In this document: in pieces, positions 22,046 through 29,413 of the stretch | Layout of the letters: each line of letters opens with the position of its first letter | Numbering within the stretch: the stretch's first letter is position 1 | IMG/VR virus record: IMGVR_UViG_3300033049_000066 | Coordinates: 124,001 to 188,000 of that record | DNA length: 64,000 bases | From: a virus | Strand: one strand, 5' to 3' | Notes under the pieces: generated by a model | What the model was told of the DNA's origin: nothing | Databases searched by the model: none | The model's input: the letters and a program-made list of their open reading frames with translations, nothing else | Program-made: the position numbers and the translations under genes

Positions 22046-22723
22046 ATGAAAACATATTATACAATTTATCAAGTTACAAACCAAGTAAACGGCAAAACCT
22101 ATATAGGAGCACATAAGACCAAAAACTTGAATGATGGCTACATGGGGTCAGGTAAATACGTAAACCGTGCTATATCAAAGCACGGGATAGATAAATTCAC
22201 AAAAGAAATACTCTTTATATTTAATAGCGCAGCTGAGATGTACGAAAAAGAAGGTGAGCTAGTTAACGAAGAATTTATTACAGAAGCTAATACATATAAC
22301 TTAAAAATTGGCGGATTTGGCGGATTTGACTACATTAATCAAAACCCAGAAATGCAAAATAACAGAACACCCGAAAGTATCTCCAAGGGCGGCCAGACGA
22401 CATGGACCAAACACAAAAAACAAATAAAAACACGCCTTAAAGAAAATAACAAAAATTTATGGAAGTTTCACTACAGCAAAATGAAAGAGCTTTCTAAAAT
22501 CGGAGTAGCAGCAATGAGCTCCCCGGCCGCCGTGGCTAAGAAAAAACAAACATTTGCGAAAATATCGCACCAGCAAGGGATTCGCAATTCGCAATTCGGA
22601 ACGATGTGGATTACCGATGGTATTGTAAACAAAAAGATTAAAAAAACTACCCCAATGCCAACCGGGTTTCGTAAAGGTAGAGTATTAAAACCACACCAAA
22701 CTAAAAGAATTATTGAGAAGTAG
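22046..22723 (+). CDS. GIY-YIG homing endonuclease
   Basis: This 225-residue protein has the GIY-YIG core (YYTIYQVTNQVNGKTYIGAH, then R and E further on), followed by a DNA-binding region with SKGGQTTW- and QFGTMWITDG-type modules seen in Seg-like endonucleases. It is inserted in the tRNA cluster and its last codons overlap the following tRNA-like sequence. Confidence 0.88.
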   Translation: MKTYYTIYQVTNQVNGKTYIGAHKTKNLNDGYMGSGKYVNRAISKHGIDKFTKEILFIFNSAAEMYEKEGELVNEEFITEANTYNLKIGGFGGFDYINQNPEMQNNRTPESISKGGQTTWTKHKKQIKTRLKENNKNLWKFHYSKMKELSKIGVAAMSSPAAVAKKKQTFAKISHQQGIRNSQFGTMWITDGIVNKKIKKTTPMPTGFRKGRVLKPHQTKRIIEK

Positions 22724-22795
22724 GAAAGTTGATAACCCCAGCGGGCTTTGAATCCACCGCCTAACAGCTCTGAGCGTTCGACTCGCTCCTTCTCA
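22715..22795 (+). tRNA. Degenerate tRNA, TTG-type
   Basis: It resembles the tRNA at 19466 (shared D-arm and CTTTGAA loop) with acceptor GAGAAG/CTTCTC, T-arm GAGCG-TTCGACT-CGCTC and a long variable region. The anticodon stem is irregular and the 3' end is ATCA. Its 5' end overlaps the end of the GIY-YIG gene. It may be a pseudo-tRNA. Confidence 0.5.
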
Positions 22796-22811
22796 TCAAA
22801 GGCAGAGCATA

Positions 22812-22896
22812 GCCCCGGTGGCGGAATTGGTAGACGCGCTGGTTTTAGAAACCAGTACCGAAAGGTGTGCGGGTTCGAGTCCCGCCCAGGGCACCA
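22812..22896 (+). tRNA. tRNA-Leu (TAG)
   Basis: This is a class II tRNA with the typical Leu D-arm TGGCGGAATTGGTAGACGCG, anticodon arm CTGGT-TTTAGAA-ACCAG, T-arm GCGGG-TTCGAGT-CCCGC and ACCA encoded. Confidence 0.93.
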
Positions 22897-22945
22897 GACA
22901 ACGTTCTTATTGTGGATAAATAGTAATACACAATGAGGAAGTATT

Positions 22946-23212
22946 ATGATAGAAGCAGCAACATTTTTATTTTTCGGCGCAGGCATGTTCTTTTTAGGAC
23001 TAATGTGCTTTCCATTCGTTATGTTTTTACGTGCTCGCCGGGATGATTCCTGGGACGATTCAAACATGACAAATATCTTTAGACTGATCGCACATATTTC
23101 AGCGCATCCATCAGATTTTGGAAAAATGCAATACAAAGATGGCACGAAACCATTTTGGTATCTTAGCAAGGACGAACTGTCCGAAATAGTAAAAACTAGA
23201 CCACCCAAATAA
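22946..23212 (+). CDS. Small membrane protein
   Basis: This 88-residue protein has a long hydrophobic N-terminal region (residues 4-29) and a soluble tail ending in KTRPPK. It sits between tRNA genes. The function is unknown. Confidence 0.6.
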   Translation: MIEAATFLFFGAGMFFLGLMCFPFVMFLRARRDDSWDDSNMTNIFRLIAHISAHPSDFGKMQYKDGTKPFWYLSKDELSEIVKTRPPK

Positions 23213-23220
23213 ATTAATAT

Positions 23221-23295
23221 GCCCCCTAAGCATTGATGGCGATGCAGTGGTTTTGTAATCCGCAGAGGTCAGTTCAAGTCTGGCAGGGGGCTCCA
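23221..23295 (+). tRNA. tRNA-Thr (TGT)
   Basis: Acceptor GCCCCCT/AGGGGGC, loop TTTGTAA, T-arm GTCAG-TTCAAGT-CTGGC and TCCA encoded. Confidence 0.9.
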
Positions 23296-23344
23296 AATAA
23301 AATATAATCAATAACCTGTAAATCAATAACCGATAAATATACGT

Positions 23345-23677
23345 ATGTGGTCTTTTATAAAATTAGGTGGGTGGGTTGTGATCTGGAGTGTTCTCTGGAT
23401 TTTTTTATTACCGTTCCGGAAGGGCAGGCACAATTGCTTAACATGGGCAGTTGAAAGATGGGACACTGAAGGCGGGTATTTAGTTATTCGGTGGTGCCGG
23501 TCAAACAACCAGCAGTGGTTAAAATGGCCACACTTCCTCTGGATGGACGAAAAAGAATATAAACGTGTGGAACATCTTATTCCGCATCCCGAAGACGCAA
23601 AGAAGCACACGTTACCTCGACCTTGGTTTGACGGTAGACACGCAAAGGCCGATCCAAAAGGTCAAAACGAAAACTAA
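23345..23677 (+). CDS. Small membrane protein
   Basis: This 110-residue protein has one N-terminal helix (about residues 8-25) and a Trp-rich soluble tail (RWCRSNNQQWLKWPHFLW). It lies between tRNA-Thr and tRNA-Ser. The function is unknown. Confidence 0.6.
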   Translation: MWSFIKLGGWVVIWSVLWIFLLPFRKGRHNCLTWAVERWDTEGGYLVIRWCRSNNQQWLKWPHFLWMDEKEYKRVEHLIPHPEDAKKHTLPRPWFDGRHAKADPKGQNEN

Positions 23678-23695
23678 ACAAATACGGAAGATTGA

Positions 23696-23772
23696 CAGAG
23701 TGGTAATGTGCCCGGTTGCTAACCGGCGGCTGTGGAAACGCAACGGAGGTTCAATTCCTCCATCTTCCGCCA
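23696..23772 (+). tRNA. tRNA-Ser (GCT)
   Basis: Acceptor GGAAGAT/ATCTTCC, anticodon loop TTGCTAA, a long variable region, T-arm GGAGG-TTCAATT-CCTCC, discriminator G and CCA encoded. Confidence 0.9.
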
Positions 23773-23780
23773 AAAATAAT

Positions 23781-23874
23781 GGAGAGGTGACAGAGTCTGG
23801 CTTATTGTTGCAGTCTTGAAAACTGCCGGTCGCAGTAGTGTGGCCCGTGGGTTCAAATCCCACCCTCTTCGCCA
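23781..23874 (+). tRNA. tRNA-Ser (TGA)
   Basis: This class II tRNA has anticodon arm GCAGT-CTTGAAA-ACTGC, a long variable arm, T-arm GTGGG-TTCAAAT-CCCAC, discriminator G and CCA encoded. Confidence 0.92.
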
Positions 23875-23879
23875 AAAAT

Positions 23880-23963
23880 CCTGCCGAACCCAAACGGCTC
23901 GGGAGCGTCCTGATAAGGCGTCGGTGAAAATCGCAGTTGGTTCAACTCCAACCGGCAGGACCA
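23880..23963 (+). tRNA. tRNA, anticodon GAT (Ile), class II variable arm
   Basis: Acceptor CCTGCCG/CGGCAGG, discriminator A, CCA encoded. The anticodon arm GCGTC-CTGATAA-GGCGT gives GAT. The variable arm is a true hairpin, CGGT-GAAA-ATCG, unexpected for tRNA-Ile. Confidence 0.65.
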
Positions 23964-23969
23964 AATAAT

Positions 23970-24046
23970 GCACTTATAGCTCAGCCTGGTAGAGCGGATG
24001 ATTGAAGATCTTCGCGTCAGTGGTTCAAATCCACTTTTGTGCACCA
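23970..24046 (+). tRNA. tRNA-Phe (GAA)
   Basis: Anticodon loop TTGAAGA, T-arm AGTGG-TTCAAAT-CCACT and ACCA encoded. Two T-T mismatches lie in the acceptor stem. Confidence 0.85.
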
Positions 24047-24059
24047 GTTTACAAATAGT

Positions 24060-24129
24060 GATGCCGTAGCTCAGTTTGGGAGAGCTCCTGCAATGTAGGG
24101 TGTCGTTGGTTCAAATCCAACTAGCATCG
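24060..24129 (+). tRNA. tRNA, anticodon uncertain
   Basis: The D-arm GCTC...GAGC and T-arm GTTGG-TTCAAAT-CCAAC are good, and the acceptor is partly mismatched. The anticodon loop GCAATGT lacks U33 if the stem is TCCT/AGGG, so the isotype cannot be assigned. CCA is not encoded. Confidence 0.55.
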
Positions 24130-24241
24130 CGAGGCGAGGAAAAATGGATGGCAGTCTTAAATACTTGTCGAGAATCCCTTATCATTTGGCTCTGTCAGGT
24201 TGAATGGTTGGGGTAACTTATTTTAACTGATAAATAACTGT

Positions 24242-24634
24242 ATGAAAAGTGCAGAATTTATAGTAGAAGGTACAGAAATCGTTGTAGGCGATCAAGTCGT
24301 TGCGAAGCGTTCCGCTCGTGGTGGGGACTTGGGTCCAGCGATACACATGGCAGTGACAAAGGATGAGTGGGATCGTGTCAAAGGTCAACGTGCAAATACA
24401 GATATTCAATCCTACGATATTGCTACAGCTGAAACGATTGTCAATGACATGGTAAAGCAAGGTGGTGAGATCATATGGAAATCAGCAGCAGAATATAATG
24501 CTGATGCACGTGAACTTGAAAATCACAGATTTAGAAACAATGCTGATGTCCAAAGTGGATTTGCCGCAGCAATCAACAGCACACGTGATAACGCCAGCGC
24601 AACCGCAAAAGCGTCACTATCACGAATTAAATAA
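24242..24634 (+). CDS. Predicted capsid-targeted internal protein
   Basis: This 130-residue protein starts MKSAEFIVEG, the capsid-targeting pattern shared with genes at 3837, 6679 and 7095. The remainder is charged and helical. It is placed alone within the tRNA cluster. It should be processed after E9 by the prohead protease if the tag is functional. Confidence 0.65.
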   Translation: MKSAEFIVEGTEIVVGDQVVAKRSARGGDLGPAIHMAVTKDEWDRVKGQRANTDIQSYDIATAETIVNDMVKQGGEIIWKSAAEYNADARELENHRFRNNADVQSGFAAAINSTRDNASATAKASLSRIK

Positions 24635-24641
24635 CAAATAT

Positions 24642-24728
24642 AGCGAAGTATACAAGCAGTCAAAGTACTGAGTCTCATAAGCTCAGCCCGAACGGGTTCG
24701 CAGGTGCAAATCCTGTCCTTCGCCTCCA
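24642..24728 (+). tRNA. tRNA, anticodon CAT, class II variable arm
   Basis: Anticodon arm TGAGT-CTCATAA-GCTCA, variable hairpin CCC-GAAC-GGG and T-arm GCAGG-TGCAAAT-CCTGT. Position 1 (A) does not pair with position 72 (C), a feature reminiscent of initiator tRNA, though the anticodon stem lacks the three G-C pairs. It ends in TCCA. Confidence 0.6.
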
Positions 24729-24736
24729 AACAATAT

Positions 24737-24812
24737 GGTCCTTTAGCATAATTGGTAGTGCTGCCAACTCATAATTGGTAAAGTGTTGGATCGTAGCCAA
24801 CAAGGACCACCA
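24737..24812 (+). tRNA. tRNA-Met (CAT)
   Basis: Acceptor GGTCCTT/AAGGACC, anticodon arm GCCAA-CTCATAA-TTGGT and ACCA encoded. A CAT anticodon could also be Ile2 after lysidine modification. Confidence 0.85.
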
Positions 24813-24818
24813 AGTAAT

Positions 24819-24894
24819 GCCCTCGTAAGTCAACTGGATAACGGCTGGTTTTCTACACCTCGCAATGGGAGTTCGAATCTCTCCTTGGGCGCCA
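24819..24894 (+). tRNA. tRNA-Arg (TCT)
   Basis: Loop TTTCTAC, T-arm GGGAG-TTCGAAT-CTCTC and GCCA encoded. The anticodon stem has only three strong pairs. Confidence 0.8.
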
Positions 24895-24970
24895 AAGAAA
24901 ATAAAGAAAACAGAATTAAACTTGTATTTAGAGAATGGCTGGATACAAGGACGAACTATTAAAACTTAAT

Positions 24971-25045
24971 GCCCTGTCCGGCGGATAATCGGTGGCGAGT
25001 CTTCGAAACTTGCTTACAGTGGTTCAACTCCACTACAGGGCGCCA
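24971..25045 (+). tRNA. tRNA-Arg (TCG)
   Basis: Acceptor GCCCTGT/ACAGGGC, anticodon arm CGAGT-CTTCGAA-ACTTG, T-arm AGTGG-TTCAACT-CCACT and GCCA encoded. Confidence 0.82.
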
Positions 25046-25061
25046 AATAATGACGTTAGTA

Positions 25062-25919
25062 CTAAGGGTTGATTTCTGGCGGCAGGGGTGCTGATATGAT
25101 TGCGGTAGGCACATAACTTCCAACCCCAACATAATTGTTTCCATGTGAATCTTTGTTTGTTGGGCGAGTGCTAGTAACAATCACGTCGTCTACATACGAA
25201 TTTTGTGTTTGGGGTGACCCTCTCGGAGTATCTGGAGTATCGTTCCAGTAAGTATAAATGTATAATGAATTAGCGTAATCTGTAGCTGCTCTAAAAGTTA
25301 CACGATTAGTAATGTCTTTCATCAGCTTACCGTTTTTCCACACTCGAACGCGACCAGTGCCACCGTTATCAACAGATTTTGTACCGAACTTAATATACAT
25401 CTCATAGGTTTCCCAGACGCCTAGTTTTATGACGTCGGAAGATGTTCCGAACTTAGTCCATCCTAAATCGGCTCTACTTGAACCTTCGTAAATAAATTGA
25501 AATGGTGGTACGCTACCTTTACGGTTAATATACCAATCATCATATCCGCCATTTGACCCGTCTTGCCTAAAAGTTTTAATGCGTAAGAATTTTAATCGAG
25601 TGCTTGCATTATAATCGAAACCAATCGGAAAGTAGTTTCGCATTCTTACCCATATCTCGTCGCCATTTTTTAATGTGCTAGGGAATTTAATAATACCGCC
25701 CCATTCACCAAATCCTCTGGATCCTTTGGCGATCCTAAGTTTGCATGATTTACTTTGACTAGCGGCAGCGGCACTACTAACAACTGACCTAGTTGAGCTC
25801 CAGCCTGCGCATTTTTCACCATTTGATTGAGAGTCAAAAGATTGATTTATAGTCCACGCATTTGCGGTACTTGCTAGCAAACTTGTAATTAATATTATTA
25901 TTTTAAAATAGGTTATCAT
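25062..25919 (-). CDS. Secreted jelly-roll protein, polysaccharide-lyase-like
   Basis: This 285-residue protein has a signal peptide ending in STANA-W. The mature part has features of concanavalin-like jelly rolls: GFGEWGGIIKFPSTLKNGDE, IWVRMRNYFPIGF, WETYEMYIKFG, RVRVWKNGKL and SYVDDVIVTS. It is paralogous to 34310-35128 (same order of GFGxWGG, W-x-Y-EMY and VDD-x-I motifs). It may bind or cut host exopolysaccharide. No catalytic residues are certain. Confidence 0.7.
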   Translation of the reverse strand: MITYFKIIILITSLLASTANAWTINQSFDSQSNGEKCAGWSSTRSVVSSAAAASQSKSCKLRIAKGSRGFGEWGGIIKFPSTLKNGDEIWVRMRNYFPIGFDYNASTRLKFLRIKTFRQDGSNGGYDDWYINRKGSVPPFQFIYEGSSRADLGWTKFGTSSDVIKLGVWETYEMYIKFGTKSVDNGGTGRVRVWKNGKLMKDITNRVTFRAATDYANSLYIYTYWNDTPDTPRGSPQTQNSYVDDVIVTSTRPTNKDSHGNNYVGVGSYVPTAIISAPLPPEINP

Positions 25920-25974
25920 ATTAGTATTTATTAGAGAATTTTTTATTAATGATTACACAACCATAAATAAATAT

Positions 25975-26346
25975 ATGAAATACATACACGGAACCATATA
26001 CGGAATAATACCAATACCAGTTTTTTATGTTGATGATTTAGACTGGGCAGCTGGTAGATCATACGGATTTTTCATCCGTATTAAAAAAGATTACAAAGAT
26101 GATCGCGGGCTGCTCGAACACGAACTACAGCATTGTCGACAATTTTACAGAACACTAATGCTACATCCACTTCTGTACAAGTTCTCTAAAACATACCGTT
26201 ACAATTCAGAACTTGAATGTTACAGAGTACAGCTATCGTTTTCGCAAAATAAAAATCGATCAGCAAAACATTTTGTAAAATACATAACAACTTGGTATAA
26301 GTTAGACGTGTTGCCCGGCAAGGCACTGAGTGATCTTTTAGATTAG
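25975..26346 (+). CDS. Predicted zinc metallopeptidase-like protein
   Basis: This 123-residue protein has an H49-E-L-x-H53 motif in LLEHELQHCRQFYR and a downstream glutamate in NSELECYRVQ that could be the third ligand. It is compact, as in minimal gluzincin-type phage proteins. The substrate is unknown. Confidence 0.6.
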   Translation: MKYIHGTIYGIIPIPVFYVDDLDWAAGRSYGFFIRIKKDYKDDRGLLEHELQHCRQFYRTLMLHPLLYKFSKTYRYNSELECYRVQLSFSQNKNRSAKHFVKYITTWYKLDVLPGKALSDLLD

Positions 26347-26350
26347 TGCT

Positions 26351-26429
26351 GCCCTTGTATCCCCTCGGCCTCCTAAGCTGGTGAAAGGTAACTGGACACA
26401 TGCCGGTTCGACTCCGGCCAAGGGCACCA
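26351..26429 (+). tRNA. tRNA-Arg (CCT), apparently lacking a D-arm
   Basis: Acceptor GCCCTTG/CAAGGGC, anticodon arm TCGGC-CTCCTAA-GCTGG, T-arm GCCGG-TTCGACT-CCGGC and ACCA encoded. Only 7 nt join acceptor and anticodon stem, while 20 nt lie in the variable region. An alternative fold cannot be excluded. Confidence 0.6.
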
Positions 26430-26441
26430 ATTTAAAACCAG

Positions 26442-26516
26442 ACTAGCGTAACTCAGAGGCAGAGTAGGGGTGTTACATACCTCAAGTCGGGATTTCGAAA
26501 TTCCCCGCTAGTACCA
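26442..26516 (+). tRNA. tRNA-Val (TAC)
   Basis: Acceptor ACTAGCG/CGCTAGT, anticodon arm GGGGT-GTTACAT-ACCTC, T-arm GGGAT-TTCGAAA-TTCCC and ACCA encoded. Confidence 0.9.
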
Positions 26517-26520
26517 ATTT

Positions 26521-26573
26521 AATAACGTAGCTCAGCTGCTGAAAACAGCAATATAGATACGTATCCAAATTAC
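26521..26573 (+). pseudogene. tRNA 5'-half remnant
   Basis: AACGTAGCTCAGCTGCTG resembles the start of a tRNA (position 8 to the D-arm), but no matching T-arm or acceptor follows before the next promoter. Confidence 0.35.
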
Positions 26574-26602
26574 TAGACATCATTTGTATTATACTGTATA
26601 AT
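26574..26602 (+). promoter_or_regulatory. Sigma70-type promoter (TAGACA)
   Basis: TAGACA, 17 nt, TATAAT. It fixes the start of the following gene at 26632 rather than at the ATG at 26605, which would lie at the transcription start. Confidence 0.75.
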
Positions 26603-26631
26603 GCATGCTTACATTAACAAAGGAAAACACA

Positions 26632-26847
26632 ATGTCAAAAAATAACAAAGTAACTAAAATTGCCGGGATCTTGCATACACAGAAAGTGGCATCGGCGTTT
26701 CGTGTTGGTAGTCGTAAGCTAGGAAAATCAGCACATGCTATGTCTAGCGATGCGCTATTATCTGTATTAGCAGACAAATCACAAAGCAAATTTCACAAAA
26801 GTGCGGCGGATGTCCTTAGTCTGCGTGGTGTAGATTTAACAGCATAA
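26632..26847 (+). CDS. Small basic protein
   Basis: This 71-residue protein (MSKNNKVTKIAGILHTQKVA...) follows AAAGGAAAAC. Basic and serine-rich with a C-terminal helix. No family is recognised. Confidence 0.6.
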   Translation: MSKNNKVTKIAGILHTQKVASAFRVGSRKLGKSAHAMSSDALLSVLADKSQSKFHKSAADVLSLRGVDLTA

Positions 26848-26854
26848 CCAGAAT

Positions 26855-26929
26855 GGGATCGTAACTCAAGCGGCAGAGCCCCGACTCTTAATCGGCGAGA
26901 TGTGATTTCAATTATCACCGGTCCCACCA
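26855..26929 (+). tRNA. tRNA-Lys (CTT)
   Basis: Acceptor GGGATCG/CGGTCCC, loop CTCTTAA in CCGA/TCGG, T-arm GTGAT-TTCAATT-ATCAC and ACCA encoded. Confidence 0.88.
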
Positions 26930-26944
26930 AATTTAATATAATAA

Positions 26945-27020
26945 GGGTTGCTAACTCAATTGGCAGAGTACTCGGCTTTTAACCGAGAAGTTCCCGGATC
27001 GTTGCCGGGGCAACCCGCCA
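26945..27020 (+). tRNA. tRNA-Lys (TTT)
   Basis: Acceptor GGGTTGC/GCAACCC, anticodon arm CTCGG-CTTTTAA-CCGAG and GCCA encoded. Confidence 0.92.
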
Positions 27021-27025
27021 AATAT

Positions 27026-27185
27026 AGGTGTATGGCGGAATTAGCAGACGCTAAGTTATACGCAATCTTACTAGACGAGCCGCAATATTAAATTTGGTAC
27101 TGCCTACTGAATTTTATTATTGTGAATGGATACAAGGGCAGCAAAACATGCTCGTCGTGCAGGTGCAACTCCTGCTACACCTACC
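27026..27185 (+). ncRNA. tRNA-Leu-like RNA with hugely expanded variable arm
   Basis: The 5' part has a Leu-type D-arm (TGGCGGAATTAGCAGACGC) and the 3' part a T-arm GCAGG-TGCAACT-CCTGC. Between them, GACGAGC and GCTCGTC form a 7-bp stem enclosing about 64 nt with an inner CTGCC/GGCAG. The total is about 160 nt instead of 85. The anticodon is unclear, and the acceptor pairs only approximately. Confidence 0.5.
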
Positions 27186-27198
27186 TAATTTAGAATAG

Positions 27199-27219
27199 TG
27201 CCCCGGACCGGGGCACTAA
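27199..27219 (+). terminator. Bidirectional GC-rich terminator
   Basis: AGTGCCCC and GGGGCACT form an 8-bp stem with a 5-nt loop, flanked by A/T on both sides. It separates the plus-strand tRNA genes from the minus-strand gene at 27221. Confidence 0.75.
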
Positions 27220-27220
27220 A

Positions 27221-28333
27221 TTACTCGAACGTAATAATTATATCGTTAATGATGTAGCCGCCTGTTTTCGTGTGCTTAAAGAGCAGCGTATTATCGCCAT
27301 CCTTCCAGTACGAAGATGGAACAGTAAATGATAGTGAGACTGTCTTAGCATCATGTACTGCGCCGCCTTCAATGCCGAACAATATAATAGCTGGGTTGCC
27401 GTTAATAATTAATTCACCTTCGTCCTTAAAGTCCGGGTCGGTTACATTTAATGTAATAATACTATTTGAAGTAGTACTTGGTTTGCTAACCGCAAATGTT
27501 ATTGTAGCTTCCTCAGGAGCTGTCGCTGATAAACTAACTGGCAATACACCGCTGTTGTCGATTACAATTGTTTCATCTACCTCAAACGTTACAGCTACAT
27601 TGTAAATTTTATAACCAGCTGTCTTTGTATGTTTGAAAAGCAATGTGTTATCGCCATCCTTCCAATATGCTGCTGGTGTAGCAAACGATATATTAACTCG
27701 CTTAGCATCATGTACTGCGCCGCCTTCGGAGCCGAACAATATAATAGCTGGGTTGCCGTTAATAATTAATTCACCTTCATCGATGAAATCTGGATCGTAA
27801 ACATCAAGCACCATTATTCCACTTATGGCGTTACTTGGCTTATTGACCGCAAGCGTTATTGTAAATTCTTGCGGCGCAGTACCTTCTAAATCAGCAAGTA
27901 CACCAGGTACTGTTGGTACAGTTGGTACAGTTGGTACACCAAACGTAAATGTTGGCTTAGATGGTTTTGATGTGTTAATAGTTGATCGCTGTATTTCATT
28001 ACTATATCGAGATACTCTATTTTGAGTATCAGTCGTTGTCATCACGAAATAATAATTTGTGGAAAACGGCAAATCAAGTGTTGCGGTTACGTCAGTATTT
28101 GACGAAATCCAAACCTTATCGTTATACACACCAGAAGTAGTTCCGTAATGTATAGAGTATCCTTTTATTTCACTTAGCGGAAGTGATTCCCAGGTGCTAC
28201 AGTTGCTGGCAGACGCACCCTTAGGTGCCGCACAGGCGTCTCGCTCAGTTGGAATTTCCCATTTTAAAGTAAAGGGGGTTGCACTAACGCTAACGGACAC
28301 TAATAAGAGAAGTAGGGCTAAAAAGTTTTTCAT
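27221..28333 (-). CDS. Secreted multidomain protein: FN3 plus duplicated beta-domain
   Basis: This 370-residue protein has a signal peptide (MKNFLALLLLLVSVSVSA), a fibronectin-III-like domain (about residues 22-115; GYSIHYGTTSG, YFVMTTTDTQ), a VPT-repeat linker, and two near-identical domains of about 100 residues (shared DEGELIINGNPAIILFG and YWKDGDNTLLFKHTKT). It is probably an extracellular carbohydrate-binding or adhesive protein. Part of a minus-strand unit with the FN3-like gene and amidase. Confidence 0.75.
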   Translation of the reverse strand: MKNFLALLLLLVSVSVSATPFTLKWEIPTERDACAAPKGASASNCSTWESLPLSEIKGYSIHYGTTSGVYNDKVWISSNTDVTATLDLPFSTNYYFVMTTTDTQNRVSRYSNEIQRSTINTSKPSKPTFTFGVPTVPTVPTVPGVLADLEGTAPQEFTITLAVNKPSNAISGIMVLDVYDPDFIDEGELIINGNPAIILFGSEGGAVHDAKRVNISFATPAAYWKDGDNTLLFKHTKTAGYKIYNVAVTFEVDETIVIDNSGVLPVSLSATAPEEATITFAVSKPSTTSNSIITLNVTDPDFKDEGELIINGNPAIILFGIEGGAVHDAKTVSLSFTVPSSYWKDGDNTLLFKHTKTGGYIINDIIITFE

Positions 28334-28388
28334 TTAAATACCCCCTTAAACCATGAAAGAAGAGCGTTTATCCTTTCAAGGAGTCTTA

Positions 28389-28718
28389 TTAGCTCGCTGT
28401 AAAATTTACAGGTATGCTCGGTTCGACAGCTATAACAAATTCTAATTGCGCCCAGTCACTAGTAATACCGTTAATGTCAACTTCGCGCACACCAGCTGTC
28501 CAGTTACCAGCTTCAATTGGATTAGCCAGATCGGATATTGGTGCTACAAAAGATTGACTATTGGATATAACACCCATGATTATATTAAAATCGCTATCAG
28601 GAGCGCCAGTTGGCTTAATTGCTAAATCATAGCCTTTACGCTGTGAAGCGTCATATGTGCTTGAGTCAACGCGAGTTGTTGCGCCGTCCCAGGTAAATTC
28701 AGTTGGATTGATTATCAT
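28389..28718 (-). CDS. FN3-like small protein
   Basis: This 109-residue protein has a beta-sandwich pattern (YDLAIKPTGAP, GNWTAGVREVDINGITSDWA) typical of fibronectin-III-type modules on phage virion proteins. It has no signal peptide, so it may be a virion decoration or tail-associated protein. Confidence 0.6.
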   Translation of the reverse strand: MIINPTEFTWDGATTRVDSSTYDASQRKGYDLAIKPTGAPDSDFNIIMGVISNSQSFVAPISDLANPIEAGNWTAGVREVDINGITSDWAQLEFVIAVEPSIPVNFTAS

Positions 28719-28761
28719 TTTATTTTCCTATGTGATGTAACTATTTATCGTCTCTTACAAA

Positions 28762-29349
28762 TTACCAGGGAATTAATGATATTAATTTGTTAATGAAAGA
28801 TTTTTTAGTAGTCTTCATTGCTCTGTAACGTTCCCAGTCAAACAGTTTGCCGGGGTCTGTTTTACGCCTTGGTGACACATGATCGTGCCCGGCGATGTTC
28901 GCGACTGGGAATTTGTAAGTACGAAGTAATTCTTCGGTTAGTTCAATAAGTGCATCGTACTGCGCATCAGTATAGCCGCTTTCTTGGGTGGCAATCAGCT
29001 CGATGCCAAGCATCCAATTATTGCAATTGTCGTACCCGAGCCAGCGTGAACGACCAGCATGCCAGGCCTTCATCGGCAGTGGAACAAGATCGTAAACTGT
29101 ACCGTCTCGAGATATCATGTAGTGCGCAGATGCGTACATGCGATTAGGCAAATCTTTCATCTTAAACCACTTGCGATCTTTTTCCGGACGGTTTAAATCC
29201 TTAAATAATTGAATACATTTTTCAGGGTTAAATGGTTCGTCCGGAAACTGATACTTGCCACTGAAATAGTGAATTACAATGCCGTTAACTACTTTCATCT
29301 TAGATGAACTATAGCAATAATCTGGAAGCTTTTCGATAACTTTTTTCAT
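28762..29349 (-). CDS. N-acetylmuramoyl-L-alanine amidase (endolysin)
   Basis: This 195-residue protein is of Amidase_2/AmpD type. Likely zinc ligands are in VIHYFS, and the C-terminal GHDHVSPRRKTDPGKLFDW carries the second ligand set. The middle part has YMISRDGTVYDLVP. It has no signal peptide, so it needs the holin at 4931 to reach the cell wall. It should cut the amide bond between MurNAc and the stem peptide. Confidence 0.92.
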   Translation of the reverse strand: MKKVIEKLPDYCYSSSKMKVVNGIVIHYFSGKYQFPDEPFNPEKCIQLFKDLNRPEKDRKWFKMKDLPNRMYASAHYMISRDGTVYDLVPLPMKAWHAGRSRWLGYDNCNNWMLGIELIATQESGYTDAQYDALIELTEELLRTYKFPVANIAGHDHVSPRRKTDPGKLFDWERYRAMKTTKKSFINKLISLIPW

Positions 29350-29378
29350 TTTTGGACTCCTATCGAGTATTTATTAGG

Positions 29379-29407
29379 TTGACAAACAGGCAGGAAAATT
29401 ATATAAT
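29379..29407 (+). promoter_or_regulatory. Sigma70-type promoter for a leaderless mRNA
   Basis: TTGACA, 17 nt, TATAAT. Only six bases separate the -10 box from the ATG at 29414, so transcription should start at the A of the start codon. Confidence 0.8.
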
Positions 29408-29413
29408 ATATAG

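Noticed and set aside
22748-22936. Plus-strand ORF across tRNA-Leu (62 codons)
   Set aside because: It runs through a tRNA gene; the open frame is chance. The same applies to minus ORFs at 21707-22007 and 23612-24044.
25975-26346. Integrase or attachment site near tRNA genes
   Set aside because: The protein has an HELxH metallopeptidase-like motif and no recombinase residues. No direct repeat flanks suggest att sites.
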